From: an uncultured Lentisphaeraceae bacterium
GTDB taxonomy: Bacteria > Verrucomicrobiota > Kiritimatiellia > RFP12 > DVOR01
Assembly (NCBI GenBank): GCA_949289005.1
Contig: CASEMQ010000038.1
Coordinates: 1 to 64,000 of the forward strand
Reading direction: 5' to 3'
DNA: 64,000 nucleotides
In this document: positions 34,632 to 42,265 of the stretch, in pieces
Layout of the letters: every line of letters begins with the position of its first letter
Numbering within the stretch: position 1 is the first letter of the stretch
Position numbers and translations under genes: made by a program
Notes under the pieces: generated by a model
What the model saw: the letters and a program-made list of their open reading frames with translations, nothing else
What the model was told of the DNA's origin: nothing
The model's database searches: none

Positions 34632-36404
34632 TCAGGCGTTGAGCACGTCCGGCGCGAATTTGCGTATCACGGCCTGGCTGCGGAGCGCCACCTCGGCGGC
34701 CGTGGAGAGATCCTCGCGGCGCAACGTGTCCACCAAACGTTGCATATCGAAATAGGCGATGCGGCAAATCAGCTCCTTGATGCGCGGAATCAGGTTGGCC
34801 GACATGCTCAGGCGGCGGATCCCCATGCCCACCAGCAAGAGCGCGGCCAAGGGGTCGGAGGCCATCTCGCCGCACACACAGACCGGGATGTCGTGACGCC
34901 GCGCGGCCTTGGTCACCTCGTGAATCATCGCCAACACCACGGGATGAAGCGGCTGATAGAGGTGCGTGACGGCCTCGTTGCCACGATCGACGGCGAAGGT
35001 GTACTGCACCAAATCGTTCGTGCCCAGCGAGAAAAAGTCACACTCACGGGCCAGTTTGTCGGCCTGGAGCGCGGCAGCGGGCACCTCGATCATCACCCCC
35101 TCGGGCACGTTTCGGCGGAAGGGGAGCCCCTCGTCCTCCAGCTCCCGCTTGCACGCTTGCACAAAGGCGCGGCAGGCACGCAATTCCTCGATTGTCGTGA
35201 TCATGGGATACATCAACGAACACTCGCCCACCACGGCGGCGCGGAGGATGGCGCGCACCTGCGCCCGGAAGGTCGCGCGGTTGTTGAGCAGATAGCGCAC
35301 CGAGCGATTGCCAAGGAAGGGATTGGCCTCCGTGGCGTGCGCGCGGCCCACCATCTTGTCGCCGCCGATGTCCAGCACCCGCAAGGTCACCGGCTTGTCG
35401 CCGCACGCGCGGATGACCTCGGAATACGCGCGATACTGCTCCTCCTCGGTGGGCTCGCGCCCCAGGCCGATCCAAAGATATTCCGTGCGGTAGAGGCCGA
35501 TGCCCTGCGCGCCATGCTCGCCGATGCCCTCGAAGCCGACGCTGTGATCCGCGTTGGCCAACAAGGTCACCTCCACGCCGTCGGGCGTGCGCGCGGGGCG
35601 GTCGGCAAGCGTGCGGCGATGCTCCTGCGTGGCACGCTGCTGGGCGGTGTCGGCAAGCAGCTCGGCCTTGAGCGCGTCGGTGGGCAGGTGCCACAGCAGG
35701 CCATGGAAGCCATCCAACGCCACCTCGTCGCCGGCATGGATGGCATCCAGGCTCTGCCCGATGGCCACCACCGCCGGCACGCCGAGCGCACGCGCCAAAA
35801 TCGTGACGTGCGCGGTGAGCGAGCCCTGCTCGGTGGCCATGCCACGAATGTAGCGGCGCGGCAAGGAGACGGCATCCGAGGGCGAGATGTTGTCGGCGAC
35901 GATCACGGAGGGCCGGTCAATCACCGGCACGGTGCGCTGGCCGCCATCCCCCAACAGATTGCCGACAATGCGATTGCGCACGTCCAGGAAATCCGCCTCC
36001 CGCTCGCGCAGGTAGGGATCCCCCGCGTGCCGCATCATCTTGAGCATATCCTCGAAGACGACGTGGACGGCCCACTCGGCGTTCCCGTGGTCGTTGCGGA
36101 TAATCTTGACGATTTTGTCGATGAGGAAAGTGTCCATCAACATCGTCAAGTGCGCGTCGAAGATGCCCGCCTCCGCGGACGAGGCGTGGCTCTCGGTGAT
36201 CTTGGCCAGCTCCATCAATTGCTTGCGCGACTGGTCCAAAGCCGTGTAGAGCCGCGCGATCTCGGCATTCGCGCAGTCGGGCGGAACTTCATATCGCGGG
36301 GCCTCGCGAAACGTGTTGGCCTCAAAGCGCACCACGGGGGCGAAAACCAATCCCCCCGAGGCCGCCAAGCCGCGATACAGCGTTGGCCCGCATCCGTCCA
36401 TCAC
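34632..36404 (-). CDS. ptsI: Phosphoenolpyruvate-protein phosphotransferase (PTS Enzyme I)
   Basis: Autophosphorylates from PEP and passes the phosphate to HPr. 590 residues. The active histidine is His199 in QGSLTAHVTILARALG. The PEP-binding half has GIGLYRTEYLWIG, VTLRVLDIGGDK, MYPMITTIEELRACR and the active-site CGEMASDPLAALLLVGMG. It sits directly after ptsH and hprK, so the phosphorelay is complete to HPr. No Enzyme II is in the window, which suits a regulatory rather than a sugar-uptake PTS. Confidence 0.95.
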   Translation of the reverse strand: MMDGCGPTLYRGLAASGGLVFAPVVRFEANTFREAPRYEVPPDCANAEIARLYTALDQSRKQLMELAKITESHASSAEAGIFDAHLTMLMDTFLIDKIVKIIRNDHGNAEWAVHVVFEDMLKMMRHAGDPYLREREADFLDVRNRIVGNLLGDGGQRTVPVIDRPSVIVADNISPSDAVSLPRRYIRGMATEQGSLTAHVTILARALGVPAVVAIGQSLDAIHAGDEVALDGFHGLLWHLPTDALKAELLADTAQQRATQEHRRTLADRPARTPDGVEVTLLANADHSVGFEGIGEHGAQGIGLYRTEYLWIGLGREPTEEEQYRAYSEVIRACGDKPVTLRVLDIGGDKMVGRAHATEANPFLGNRSVRYLLNNRATFRAQVRAILRAAVVGECSLMYPMITTIEELRACRAFVQACKRELEDEGLPFRRNVPEGVMIEVPAAALQADKLARECDFFSLGTNDLVQYTFAVDRGNEAVTHLYQPLHPVVLAMIHEVTKAARRHDIPVCVCGEMASDPLAALLLVGMGIRRLSMSANLIPRIKELICRIAYFDMQRLVDTLRREDLSTAAEVALRSQAVIRKFAPDVLNA

Positions 36405-36411
36405 GCCTCCG

Positions 36412-36693
36412 TCATTCGTCGGGCAGGTCGAACTTGCGCTCCACCAAGGCCACCAGCTCGTCCACGGCCCGCTGGGCCTCCTCGCCGGTCGCGCGGATGG
36501 TGAGCTCCGTGCCGTTGACGGCCTCGAGGGTCATCAGCGCCATGATGCTTTTGCCGGGGACGACGACGCCATCCTTCTCCACCGTCACGTCCGCGCGATA
36601 GCGGGCGGCGGTCTTGGCAAAGAGCCCGGCAGGGCGCACGTGCATGCCATACTTGTTTTTGAGGACAACCTTAACCGAAGCTTCGTTAGTCAT
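36412..36693 (-). CDS. ptsH: Phosphocarrier HPr
   Basis: 93 residues. The Enzyme I phosphorylation site is His18 in NKYGMHVRPAG, and the HprK site is Ser49 in VPGKSIMALMTL. Both regulatory sites are therefore present. I chose ATG 36693 because residues upstream are not family-like and it gives the standard length. It overlaps the end of hprK by eight bases. Confidence 0.95.
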   Translation of the reverse strand: MTNEASVKVVLKNKYGMHVRPAGLFAKTAARYRADVTVEKDGVVVPGKSIMALMTLEAVNGTELTIRATGEEAQRAVDELVALVERKFDLPDE

Positions 36694-37681
36694 GTTTCTG
36701 CTCCACAGTCTGGTAGTAATTGACAACCTGTTCATCGAGAACCGCCGCCGCGTCCACCCCCGAGCCACGCATCTTGAACGTGGCCGCGGCAGTCTCCACC
36801 ACGTTCACAAAGTCGCGCCCCGCCGCCACCGGGATCAGCAGCCGCGGCACCGGGACACCCAGCACCGCGCACGTCTGCACATCGGAGCCCACGCGGTCGA
36901 CGTCCTCCTCCGTCGTGCACCGGCGCAGGGAGACGATGAGATCCATACGGCACTCCGGGCGCACCGCCGAGATGCCAAAGAGCGTCGGCACGTGCAGCAG
37001 CCCCAGCCCGCGGATCTCCATGAACCCGCGCAGATGGTTGGGGGCCGTCCCCCAGAGCACCCCGTGCGCATCCAACGACAGCAAGGCCACGTCGTCGGCC
37101 ACCAACGCGCACCCCTGGCGCACCAAGCCCAAGGCCGTCTCGCTCTTGCCGATGCCGGGCGGCCCCTCCAAGAGCACGCCCACCCCGCGCACATCCACCA
37201 GCGTCCCATGCATGGAGGCGCGCGGCGAGGTCAGCTCGTGCAACAGCAACGAGCCCACGCGAAAGACGGCGAAGGACTTCTGGCGCGTGGCCAGCACGGG
37301 CACGCCCGCGCCGTCGGCCATCGCCAGCAACTCCCCGTCGATCGGTTCCTTGTCGGCCGCGCACAGGATGATGCACGGCACGTCGCGGCGCAACAGCTCC
37401 TCCCAGCGCGCCCGCCGGCACTCCGGCGCCAACGTGCGCAGATAAGCGATCTCCGACCGCCCGAAGAGCTGCATCTGCCGCCACGCGAAATGGTCGTAGA
37501 AACCCGTGAGCGCCAGCCCGGGCCGGTGCAACACGGGCTCCCGGATCTCGCGGTCGAGCCCCGTCTTGCCCGCCAACGGCTCCAGCCCCAGCGGCTCGAA
37601 AGCCGCGAGCAGGAACGCCCGCACCGTGAGCGACGCGTGCGGGAGTTTGTTGACGGTCAGCGTCCGGGGCGCATCTGCCAT
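36686..37681 (-). CDS. hprK: HPr kinase/phosphorylase
   Basis: 331 residues. Phosphorylates and dephosphorylates HPr on its regulatory serine in response to metabolic state. Walker A is GPPGIGKS (residues 173-180), followed by CALVADDVALLS and the HprK signature MEIRGLGLLHVPTLFG. It precedes ptsH with an eight-base overlap, a pairing that ties carbon status to the nearby envelope genes, as suggested in alpha- and betaproteobacteria. Confidence 0.95.
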   Translation of the reverse strand: MADAPRTLTVNKLPHASLTVRAFLLAAFEPLGLEPLAGKTGLDREIREPVLHRPGLALTGFYDHFAWRQMQLFGRSEIAYLRTLAPECRRARWEELLRRDVPCIILCAADKEPIDGELLAMADGAGVPVLATRQKSFAVFRVGSLLLHELTSPRASMHGTLVDVRGVGVLLEGPPGIGKSETALGLVRQGCALVADDVALLSLDAHGVLWGTAPNHLRGFMEIRGLGLLHVPTLFGISAVRPECRMDLIVSLRRCTTEEDVDRVGSDVQTCAVLGVPVPRLLIPVAAGRDFVNVVETAAATFKMRGSGVDAAAVLDEQVVNYYQTVEQKHD

Positions 37682-37697
37682 CTGCCGATGTCTCCGC

Positions 37698-38027
37698 TTA
37701 CTTGGCGGCCTCCGCGGCCTGGGCGGCCTTGCGGGCGGGCTCCACGTAGGCCTTGGCGCGTTTCTTGCGGATCTGCGTCTCGACCTTCGCGGCGGCCATG
37801 TCCACCGCCGCGCGCATGGAGGTGTCGGTGTTGGCGGTGCCGACGAACATCTCGTCTTTGCGTTGGGCGATGATTTCGGCCGCGCACAACTTGTTCTGGA
37901 AGTCCATCACCACACGCACCGACTCGACCATCGGGAAAGCCTCCCCGATTTTCTCGCCGCGTTGCCGGGCGTACTCCCGGAACTCCTCGGAAATGTTCTT
38001 GTGACGGGCATTGACTTCGACTGTCAT
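37698..38027 (-). CDS. hpf: Ribosome hibernation promoting factor (HPF/RaiA, short type)
   Basis: 109 residues of the S30AE fold (MTVEVNARHKNISEEFREYA ... VMDFQNKLCAAEIIAQ ... MRAAVDMAAAKVETQIRKKRAK). It binds the 30S decoding region and helps to inactivate or dimerise ribosomes under stress. The Ala-rich tail is short, so this is the short rather than the long form. It lies between lptB and hprK, the same position as in proteobacterial rpoN operons, where rpoN itself would lie upstream. Confidence 0.92.
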   Translation of the reverse strand: MTVEVNARHKNISEEFREYARQRGEKIGEAFPMVESVRVVMDFQNKLCAAEIIAQRKDEMFVGTANTDTSMRAAVDMAAAKVETQIRKKRAKAYVEPARKAAQAAEAAK

Positions 38028-38079
38028 GCTGCACCTGCCTTTCTTTCGTTGGTTTGGTGTGGCCTTGGCGTCATACGCT

Positions 38080-38826
38080 TCACATGCGGAAGTTCTCGCC
38101 AAGGTAAGAATGTCTGGCCTCCGGGTTCTCGATCAACTCCCGGCTGGTGCCCTCGCAGAGCACCCGCCCCTCAAAGACGATATACGCGCGGTCCACGATG
38201 TCCAGCGTCTCGCGCACGTTGTGGTCGGTGATGATCACGCCCAGCCCCTGCGCCTTCAGCCCGCGCACGATGTTCTGAATGTCGTCCACCGCCAGCGGGT
38301 CCACCCCCGCGAAGGGCTCGTCCAGCATCAGGATCGCCGGCCGCCGCACCAAGGCCCGCGCGATCTCCAGCTTGCGCCGCTCGCCGCCCGAGAGCGTGTA
38401 GGCCGGCTGCCGCGCCACCTTCGTCAGCCCCAGAGACGCCAGCAACTCCTCCAGCCGTGCGCGTTTCTCCGCCCGCGTGGGGCGCATCGTCTCCAGGATG
38501 GCCAGGATGTTGTCCTCCACGCTCAACTTGCGGAAGACGCTCGGCTCCTGCGCCAGATAGCCCAGACCGATGCGCGCGCGCCGGTAGACCGGCATATGCG
38601 TCACGTCCTGCCCGCGGAAGAAGACCTGCCCGCCATCCGGCCGCACGAGCCCCACCACCATGTAGAACGTGGTCGTCTTGCCCGCACCGTTGGGCCCGAG
38701 CAACCCCACGCACTCCCCGCACCGCGCGTTGATGGAGATGCCGTCGACGACCGTGCGCGCGCCATAGACCTTCTTCAGGCCTGTGGCCACCACATCGGGC
38801 GTCCGCTCCTGGGTCGCTTCCGTCAT
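38080..38826 (-). CDS. lptB: LPS export ABC ATPase LptB
   Basis: 248 residues from the ATG at 38826 (GTG at 38829 is the alternative, giving a GTGA overlap). Walker A is GLLGPNGAGKTTTF, Q-loop AQEPSVF, signature LSGGERRKLEIARAL, Walker B LMLDEPFAGVDPLAV and H-loop TDHNV, all with the LptB-specific spacing and ending (RHSYLGENFRM). It energises LPS extraction from the inner membrane with LptF/LptG, which are not in the window. Confidence 0.95.
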   Translation of the reverse strand: MTEATQERTPDVVATGLKKVYGARTVVDGISINARCGECVGLLGPNGAGKTTTFYMVVGLVRPDGGQVFFRGQDVTHMPVYRRARIGLGYLAQEPSVFRKLSVEDNILAILETMRPTRAEKRARLEELLASLGLTKVARQPAYTLSGGERRKLEIARALVRRPAILMLDEPFAGVDPLAVDDIQNIVRGLKAQGLGVIITDHNVRETLDIVDRAYIVFEGRVLCEGTSRELIENPEARHSYLGENFRM

Positions 38827-39377
38827 CACAGCAAATCCTTCATGTCTTTCGAGGAATCCGCCGGCAGGGTCACCGTGGGGCGCGGGTAAACCTCCATCCG
38901 CCGGTCATCCGTCCAAATCGTGATCTTGTCGCCCGCGACGGTGCTCGCCTTGCCCGCCTCGTCCAGGTTCGTCAGCTTCGCGTTGCCCACCATCACCAGG
39001 CGCTTGTCCGCCCGCGTGTAGACCGCCTTGTCGCAGAAGGCGCGGCGGTTCTCGTTGGAGACGGCCACGCGGCCCATCACCACCAGCTGGCTCAGGCTGT
39101 TCGTGCCGTCCATGAAGACGAAGAGGCGATCGGCCGTCAGCAAGAAGCGCGCGTCGTCCACCACCACGTTGTCGGTCATGATGGCCACGGACTCCTTGTA
39201 GTTATACTCCATCCGGTCGGCGGTGATCTTGGTGTCGCGCAGGGCCACCGCCTGCTTGGCGGGCGGGTCGGCCGGCTTTGCCAGCGCCTCGCGCGCGGCG
39301 GCCATGCCGTCGTCATCCTCGGCGGCCATCGCCGCGGTCGCCGCCAACGCCAAAATCCAAGCGAACATCGTCTTCAT
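38826..39377 (-). CDS. lptA: Periplasmic LPS transport protein LptA (OstA-like)
   Basis: 183 residues. A Sec signal (MKTMFAWILALAATAAMA) is followed by an OstA beta-jellyroll: ITADRMEYNYKESVAIMTDN, a repeating strand pattern through RLFVFMDG and VGNAKLTNLDEAG. It bridges the LPS export machine across the periplasm. It overlaps lptB by one base and follows the LptC-like gene by 17 bases. Confidence 0.88.
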   Translation of the reverse strand: MKTMFAWILALAATAAMAAEDDDGMAAAREALAKPADPPAKQAVALRDTKITADRMEYNYKESVAIMTDNVVVDDARFLLTADRLFVFMDGTNSLSQLVVMGRVAVSNENRRAFCDKAVYTRADKRLVMVGNAKLTNLDEAGKASTVAGDKITIWTDDRRMEVYPRPTVTLPADSSKDMKDLL

Positions 39378-39394
39378 GTCAATCTCCGTTCCCG

Positions 39395-39955
39395 TCAAAA
39401 CATGCCGCGCTCCGTAAGCGAGACCGCGCCCAAGCGCCGCGTCCAAATCGTGCCGCCGCGCAAAATGCGCACATACTGCGCGTCCAAATCCATCAAAGCC
39501 CCCACGCCCTCCAGGCGGTCGCCCCCTTGGCGCGCCACCACCCGGCCTTTGGCCACCGCCAGCTGCCCGGCGCGATCCACGGCCGCCTCCTCCGCCTCCA
39601 CCGAGGCTTCCACCGTGCCATCGGGTGCCAGCGTCTCCACCCGCACGTTCCGCCCGCGCAGCCACTGCATGTCGCGCGAGACCCACGCGCGCCCCGCCCG
39701 CACCATCACCTTCGGCCGGCCGTTGGGGTGGCTCTGCACCGGCAGGCGCAAACGCTCCGCCGGCGCCCCCAACTCCGCCTCCGGCTTGAGCAGGCTCCGG
39801 ATCAGCTCCGCATAACGCGCCGGCTCCCCGGGCGCCGAATAGCGCGCCAACGCCGCCGCGGCAAGCCGCCCGCCGCCCTCCTCGGGCGGGAGCGTCTCCC
39901 CGGCCATGCCCACGCACGCCAAACCAAGCGCGAAAATGAAAGCGACCTTCCTCAT
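39395..39955 (-). CDS. lptC: LptC-like or second OstA-type LPS export protein
   Basis: 186 residues. The signal sequence MRKVAFIFALGLACVGMAG is followed by about 80 residues of unclear fold and then OstA-like strands (GRNVRVETLAPDGTVEASVE, GQLAVAKGRVVARQGGDRLEG). The position before lptA and lptB is that of lptC, which hands LPS to LptA. Sequence similarity to LptC is weak, and a diverged LptA paralogue is possible. The gene starts three bases after kdsA. Confidence 0.7.
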   Translation of the reverse strand: MRKVAFIFALGLACVGMAGETLPPEEGGGRLAAAALARYSAPGEPARYAELIRSLLKPEAELGAPAERLRLPVQSHPNGRPKVMVRAGRAWVSRDMQWLRGRNVRVETLAPDGTVEASVEAEEAAVDRAGQLAVAKGRVVARQGGDRLEGVGALMDLDAQYVRILRGGTIWTRRLGAVSLTERGMF

Positions 39956-39958
39956 CGA

Positions 39959-40786
39959 TTATCCGTGAACCACCGCGTGAATCCGCAACAACTTCGTCAG
40001 CAACTCCTCCAGCGCACTGAAGGCAATCGCGTTCGCCGCGTCCGAGAGCGCCTCGGGCGGGTTGAAATGCGTCTCCAGGAAAACGCCATCCACCCCCGTG
40101 GCCACCGCCGCCCGCGCCAAGGCCGGGGCCCAGCGCCCATCGCCTCCGCTGCCCGTTCCCAGCCCCCCCGGCCGCTGCACGCTGTGCGTCGCGTCGAAGA
40201 CCACGGGATAGCCCAGCTCGCGCATCACCAGGAGCGAGCGCATGTCCGCCACCAGATTGTGATAGCCGAAACTCGCCCCGCGCTCCGTAAGCACGATGCG
40301 ATTGTTCCCCGCGCTCTCCACCTTGCGCACCACGTTCACCATGTCCTCGGGCGCCAGGAACTGCCCTTTCTTGATGTTCACCACGCGCCCCGTCTTCGCG
40401 GCGGCCACCACCAAATCCGTCTGCCGGCACAGGAACGCCGGGATTTGCAGCACATCGCACACCTCCGCCACCGGCGCGCACTGCCACGGCTCGTGCACGT
40501 CCGTCACGATCGGCACCCCGAACCGCGCCTTTACCTCGGCCAAAATCTCAAGCCCCTGCTCCAGCCCCGGCCCGCGATAGGCCGAAAGGCTCGTCCGGTT
40601 CGCCTTGTCGAACGATGCCTTGAAGATATACGGCATCCCCAGCGACCCCGTCAGCCCCACCAACGCCTCGGCCAACGCCAAGCACGCCTCGCGCCCCTCG
40701 ATGACGCACGGGCCCGCCATCAGCGTCAGCCTGCCATCCCCGAACGCGACACGCTCGTTCACCTGCACAATCTTGCAATCGGCCAT
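39959..40786 (-). CDS. kdsA: 3-deoxy-8-phosphooctulonate synthase (KdsA)
   Basis: Condenses PEP with arabinose 5-phosphate to make Kdo 8-phosphate for the LPS core. 275 residues. Motifs are LMAGPCVIEG, YIFKASFDKANRTS, VTDVHEPWQC, LQIPAFLCRQTDL, NIKKGQFLAPEDM and the FDATHSVQRPGG/FLETHFNP pair. ATG 40786 is preceded by GGAAGGAA and gives family length; an upstream in-frame ATG extends into AT-rich control DNA. It is the first gene of the minus-strand unit. Confidence 0.95.
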   Translation of the reverse strand: MADCKIVQVNERVAFGDGRLTLMAGPCVIEGREACLALAEALVGLTGSLGMPYIFKASFDKANRTSLSAYRGPGLEQGLEILAEVKARFGVPIVTDVHEPWQCAPVAEVCDVLQIPAFLCRQTDLVVAAAKTGRVVNIKKGQFLAPEDMVNVVRKVESAGNNRIVLTERGASFGYHNLVADMRSLLVMRELGYPVVFDATHSVQRPGGLGTGSGGDGRWAPALARAAVATGVDGVFLETHFNPPEALSDAANAIAFSALEELLTKLLRIHAVVHG

Positions 40787-40915
40787 CTCAATATTCCTTC
40801 CGTTACGGACACACTCTACCAAAACCTTGCCCAAAAAACCACCACAAACCATAAGTTGAATCGTCCACCAAAAAGTCCACTTTTGACATCCACACGACAG
40901 GGGTCGAAAAAAGTG

Positions 40916-40943
40916 TTGCACGATTGGTTGGATTTGCTATAAT
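40916..40943 (+). promoter_or_regulatory. Strong promoter of a short untranslated transcript
   Basis: TTGCAC (40916-40921), 16-base spacer, TGC-TATAAT (-10 at 40938-40943). The best promoter match in the window; the expected start is near 40950. Confidence 0.75.
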
Positions 40944-40949
40944 GAGCCG

Positions 40950-41022
40950 CGTTTCAGACATTCTCCTACACACAGACACACAACCCCACACCCACCACGG
41001 TCATTGACCGGGTGGGTTTTTT
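40950..41022 (+). ncRNA. Candidate small RNA (about 73 nt)
   Basis: A promoter and a textbook intrinsic terminator are only about 70 bases apart, and the interval has no start codon with an open frame. The gene to the left (kdsA) is divergent, so the terminator does not serve it. The 5' half is unstructured and C/A-rich (TCCTACACACAGACACACAA region), the 3' half is the terminator hairpin. This is the layout of a trans-acting sRNA or an attenuated leader. Confidence 0.55.
40991..41022 (+). terminator. Strong intrinsic terminator of the candidate sRNA
   Basis: CCCACC-A-CGGTC / GACCG-GGTGGG forms an eleven-pair stem with one bulged A and an ATT loop, followed by six T. Confidence 0.85.
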
Positions 41023-41077
41023 CGTTCCGGGAGGGGGCGTCGTGCGCGAACGCCGCGCCGGAGTTTCCGCAATGCGC

Positions 41078-41083
41078 TATAAT
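41078..41083 (+). promoter_or_regulatory. -10 box of the two-component operon, placed for a leaderless mRNA
   Basis: A perfect TATAAT ends seven bases before ATG 41090, so transcription would start at or next to the start codon. No -35 box is evident. Confidence 0.45.
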
Positions 41084-41089
41084 GGGCGC

Positions 41090-42265
41090 ATGAGACAGGG
41101 TTTTTTCGACAAATTTGTGGAGCGGCTGGATCGGATCGACGCGCCGGTGGTGGGGGCGCATCTGGCGGAGTTGTCGCGGGAGCGGGGTTTTTTGGAGACA
41201 TTGTTCCAGTCGATCGACGAGGGGCTGCTGGTGTTGGGGGAGGGGATGCGGTTGCTTTACGCGAATCACGCGGCGGAGCGGATGATCGGGTTTTCGGCGG
41301 AGGAGCGGCGGGGGAAGTCGCTGGCGCGGTATTTGCGCGATTGGGGGGTGGAGGGGCTGTTGCGGCGGCAGATCTCGGATTGGGAGCGGATTGAGACGCG
41401 GGCGGTGGAGTTGGCGTATCCGGAACGGCGGGTGGTGAGTTATTACGCGCGGCCTGTCGATGTGGAGGGGCGCACGGAGCTGTTGTTGATTTTGCGGGAC
41501 GTGACGCGTGAGCGGCTGGCGGAGGAGAATGCGTTGGCGGACGAGCGGCTGGCGGCGGTGAAGACGTTGGCCGCGGGGGTGGCGCATGAGATCGGCAATC
41601 CGTTGAACGCGCTGACCATTCATTTGCAGTTGCTCACGCGGGAGTTGCGGGGTGTGCGGGAGGAGGCGTTGCGCGAGAGTCTTTTGGGGCTGGCGGCGGT
41701 GGCGGAGCGGGAGGCGACGCGGCTGGATGGCATCATCCGGCGGTTTTTGGCGGCCATTCGCCCGGCCAAGCCCAATTTGGCGCGCGGCAATGTGGTGGAT
41801 GTGTTGGAGGCGACGTTGCGGTTGGTGGAGGCGGATTTGCGCCAGCGTCGCATCACGTTGGAGCGGACGGTGCCGAAGGCGGTGCCGGAGATTTTCCTTG
41901 ATGCCCAGCAGTTGGAGCAGGTCTTTTTCAACCTGATTCGCAACGCGATGGATGCCGTGCCGGATGGGGGGCGCATCGGGGTGGCGGTGACGGTGGACGA
42001 CGCGTGGGTGAACGTCTCGGTGCTTGACAATGGCATGGGCATCCCCGCGCGGTTGCTTGGGCGGATTTTCGACCCGTACGTGACCACCAAGGAGAAGGGC
42101 ACGGGGCTGGGGCTGATGATCGTGGGGCGCATTGTCCAGGCGCACGGGGGCACCATCGACTGCGCCAGCCATGAGGGGGAGGGCTCGTGTTTCACCGTGC
42201 GCCTGCCCCGCGCCGAGCGCCGCGTCCGCGCGCTCGGGAACGCCAAGACGGAGACCAAGCCATGA
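41090..42265 (+). CDS. NtrB/AtoS-type sensor histidine kinase
   Basis: 391 residues, no membrane segments. A PAS domain (about 35-140) is followed by the HisKA H-box GVAHEIGNPLNAL (phospho-accepting His166), the N-box FFNLIRNAMDAVPDGG, and the ATP-lid/G-boxes DNGMGIPARLLGRIFDPY and KGTGLGLMIVGRI. It is cytosolic and NtrB-like, and pairs with the overlapping response regulator. The start is uncertain: ATG 41072 is possible, but 41090 matches the start expected from the -10 box. No ribosome site is seen, consistent with leaderless translation. Confidence 0.9.
   Translation: MRQGFFDKFVERLDRIDAPVVGAHLAELSRERGFLETLFQSIDEGLLVLGEGMRLLYANHAAERMIGFSAEERRGKSLARYLRDWGVEGLLRRQISDWERIETRAVELAYPERRVVSYYARPVDVEGRTELLLILRDVTRERLAEENALADERLAAVKTLAAGVAHEIGNPLNALTIHLQLLTRELRGVREEALRESLLGLAAVAEREATRLDGIIRRFLAAIRPAKPNLARGNVVDVLEATLRLVEADLRQRRITLERTVPKAVPEIFLDAQQLEQVFFNLIRNAMDAVPDGGRIGVAVTVDDAWVNVSVLDNGMGIPARLLGRIFDPYVTTKEKGTGLGLMIVGRIVQAHGGTIDCASHEGEGSCFTVRLPRAERRVRALGNAKTETKP

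Noticed and set aside
40787-40915. A two-box promoter for kdsA on the minus strand
   Set aside because: TAGAGT is present at a suitable distance, but no convincing -35 or TG extension was found, so I did not list it.
41012-41089. Longer N-terminus for the sensor kinase starting at 41012
   Set aside because: That start lies inside the terminator hairpin of the small RNA, and the added residues do not resemble any domain.
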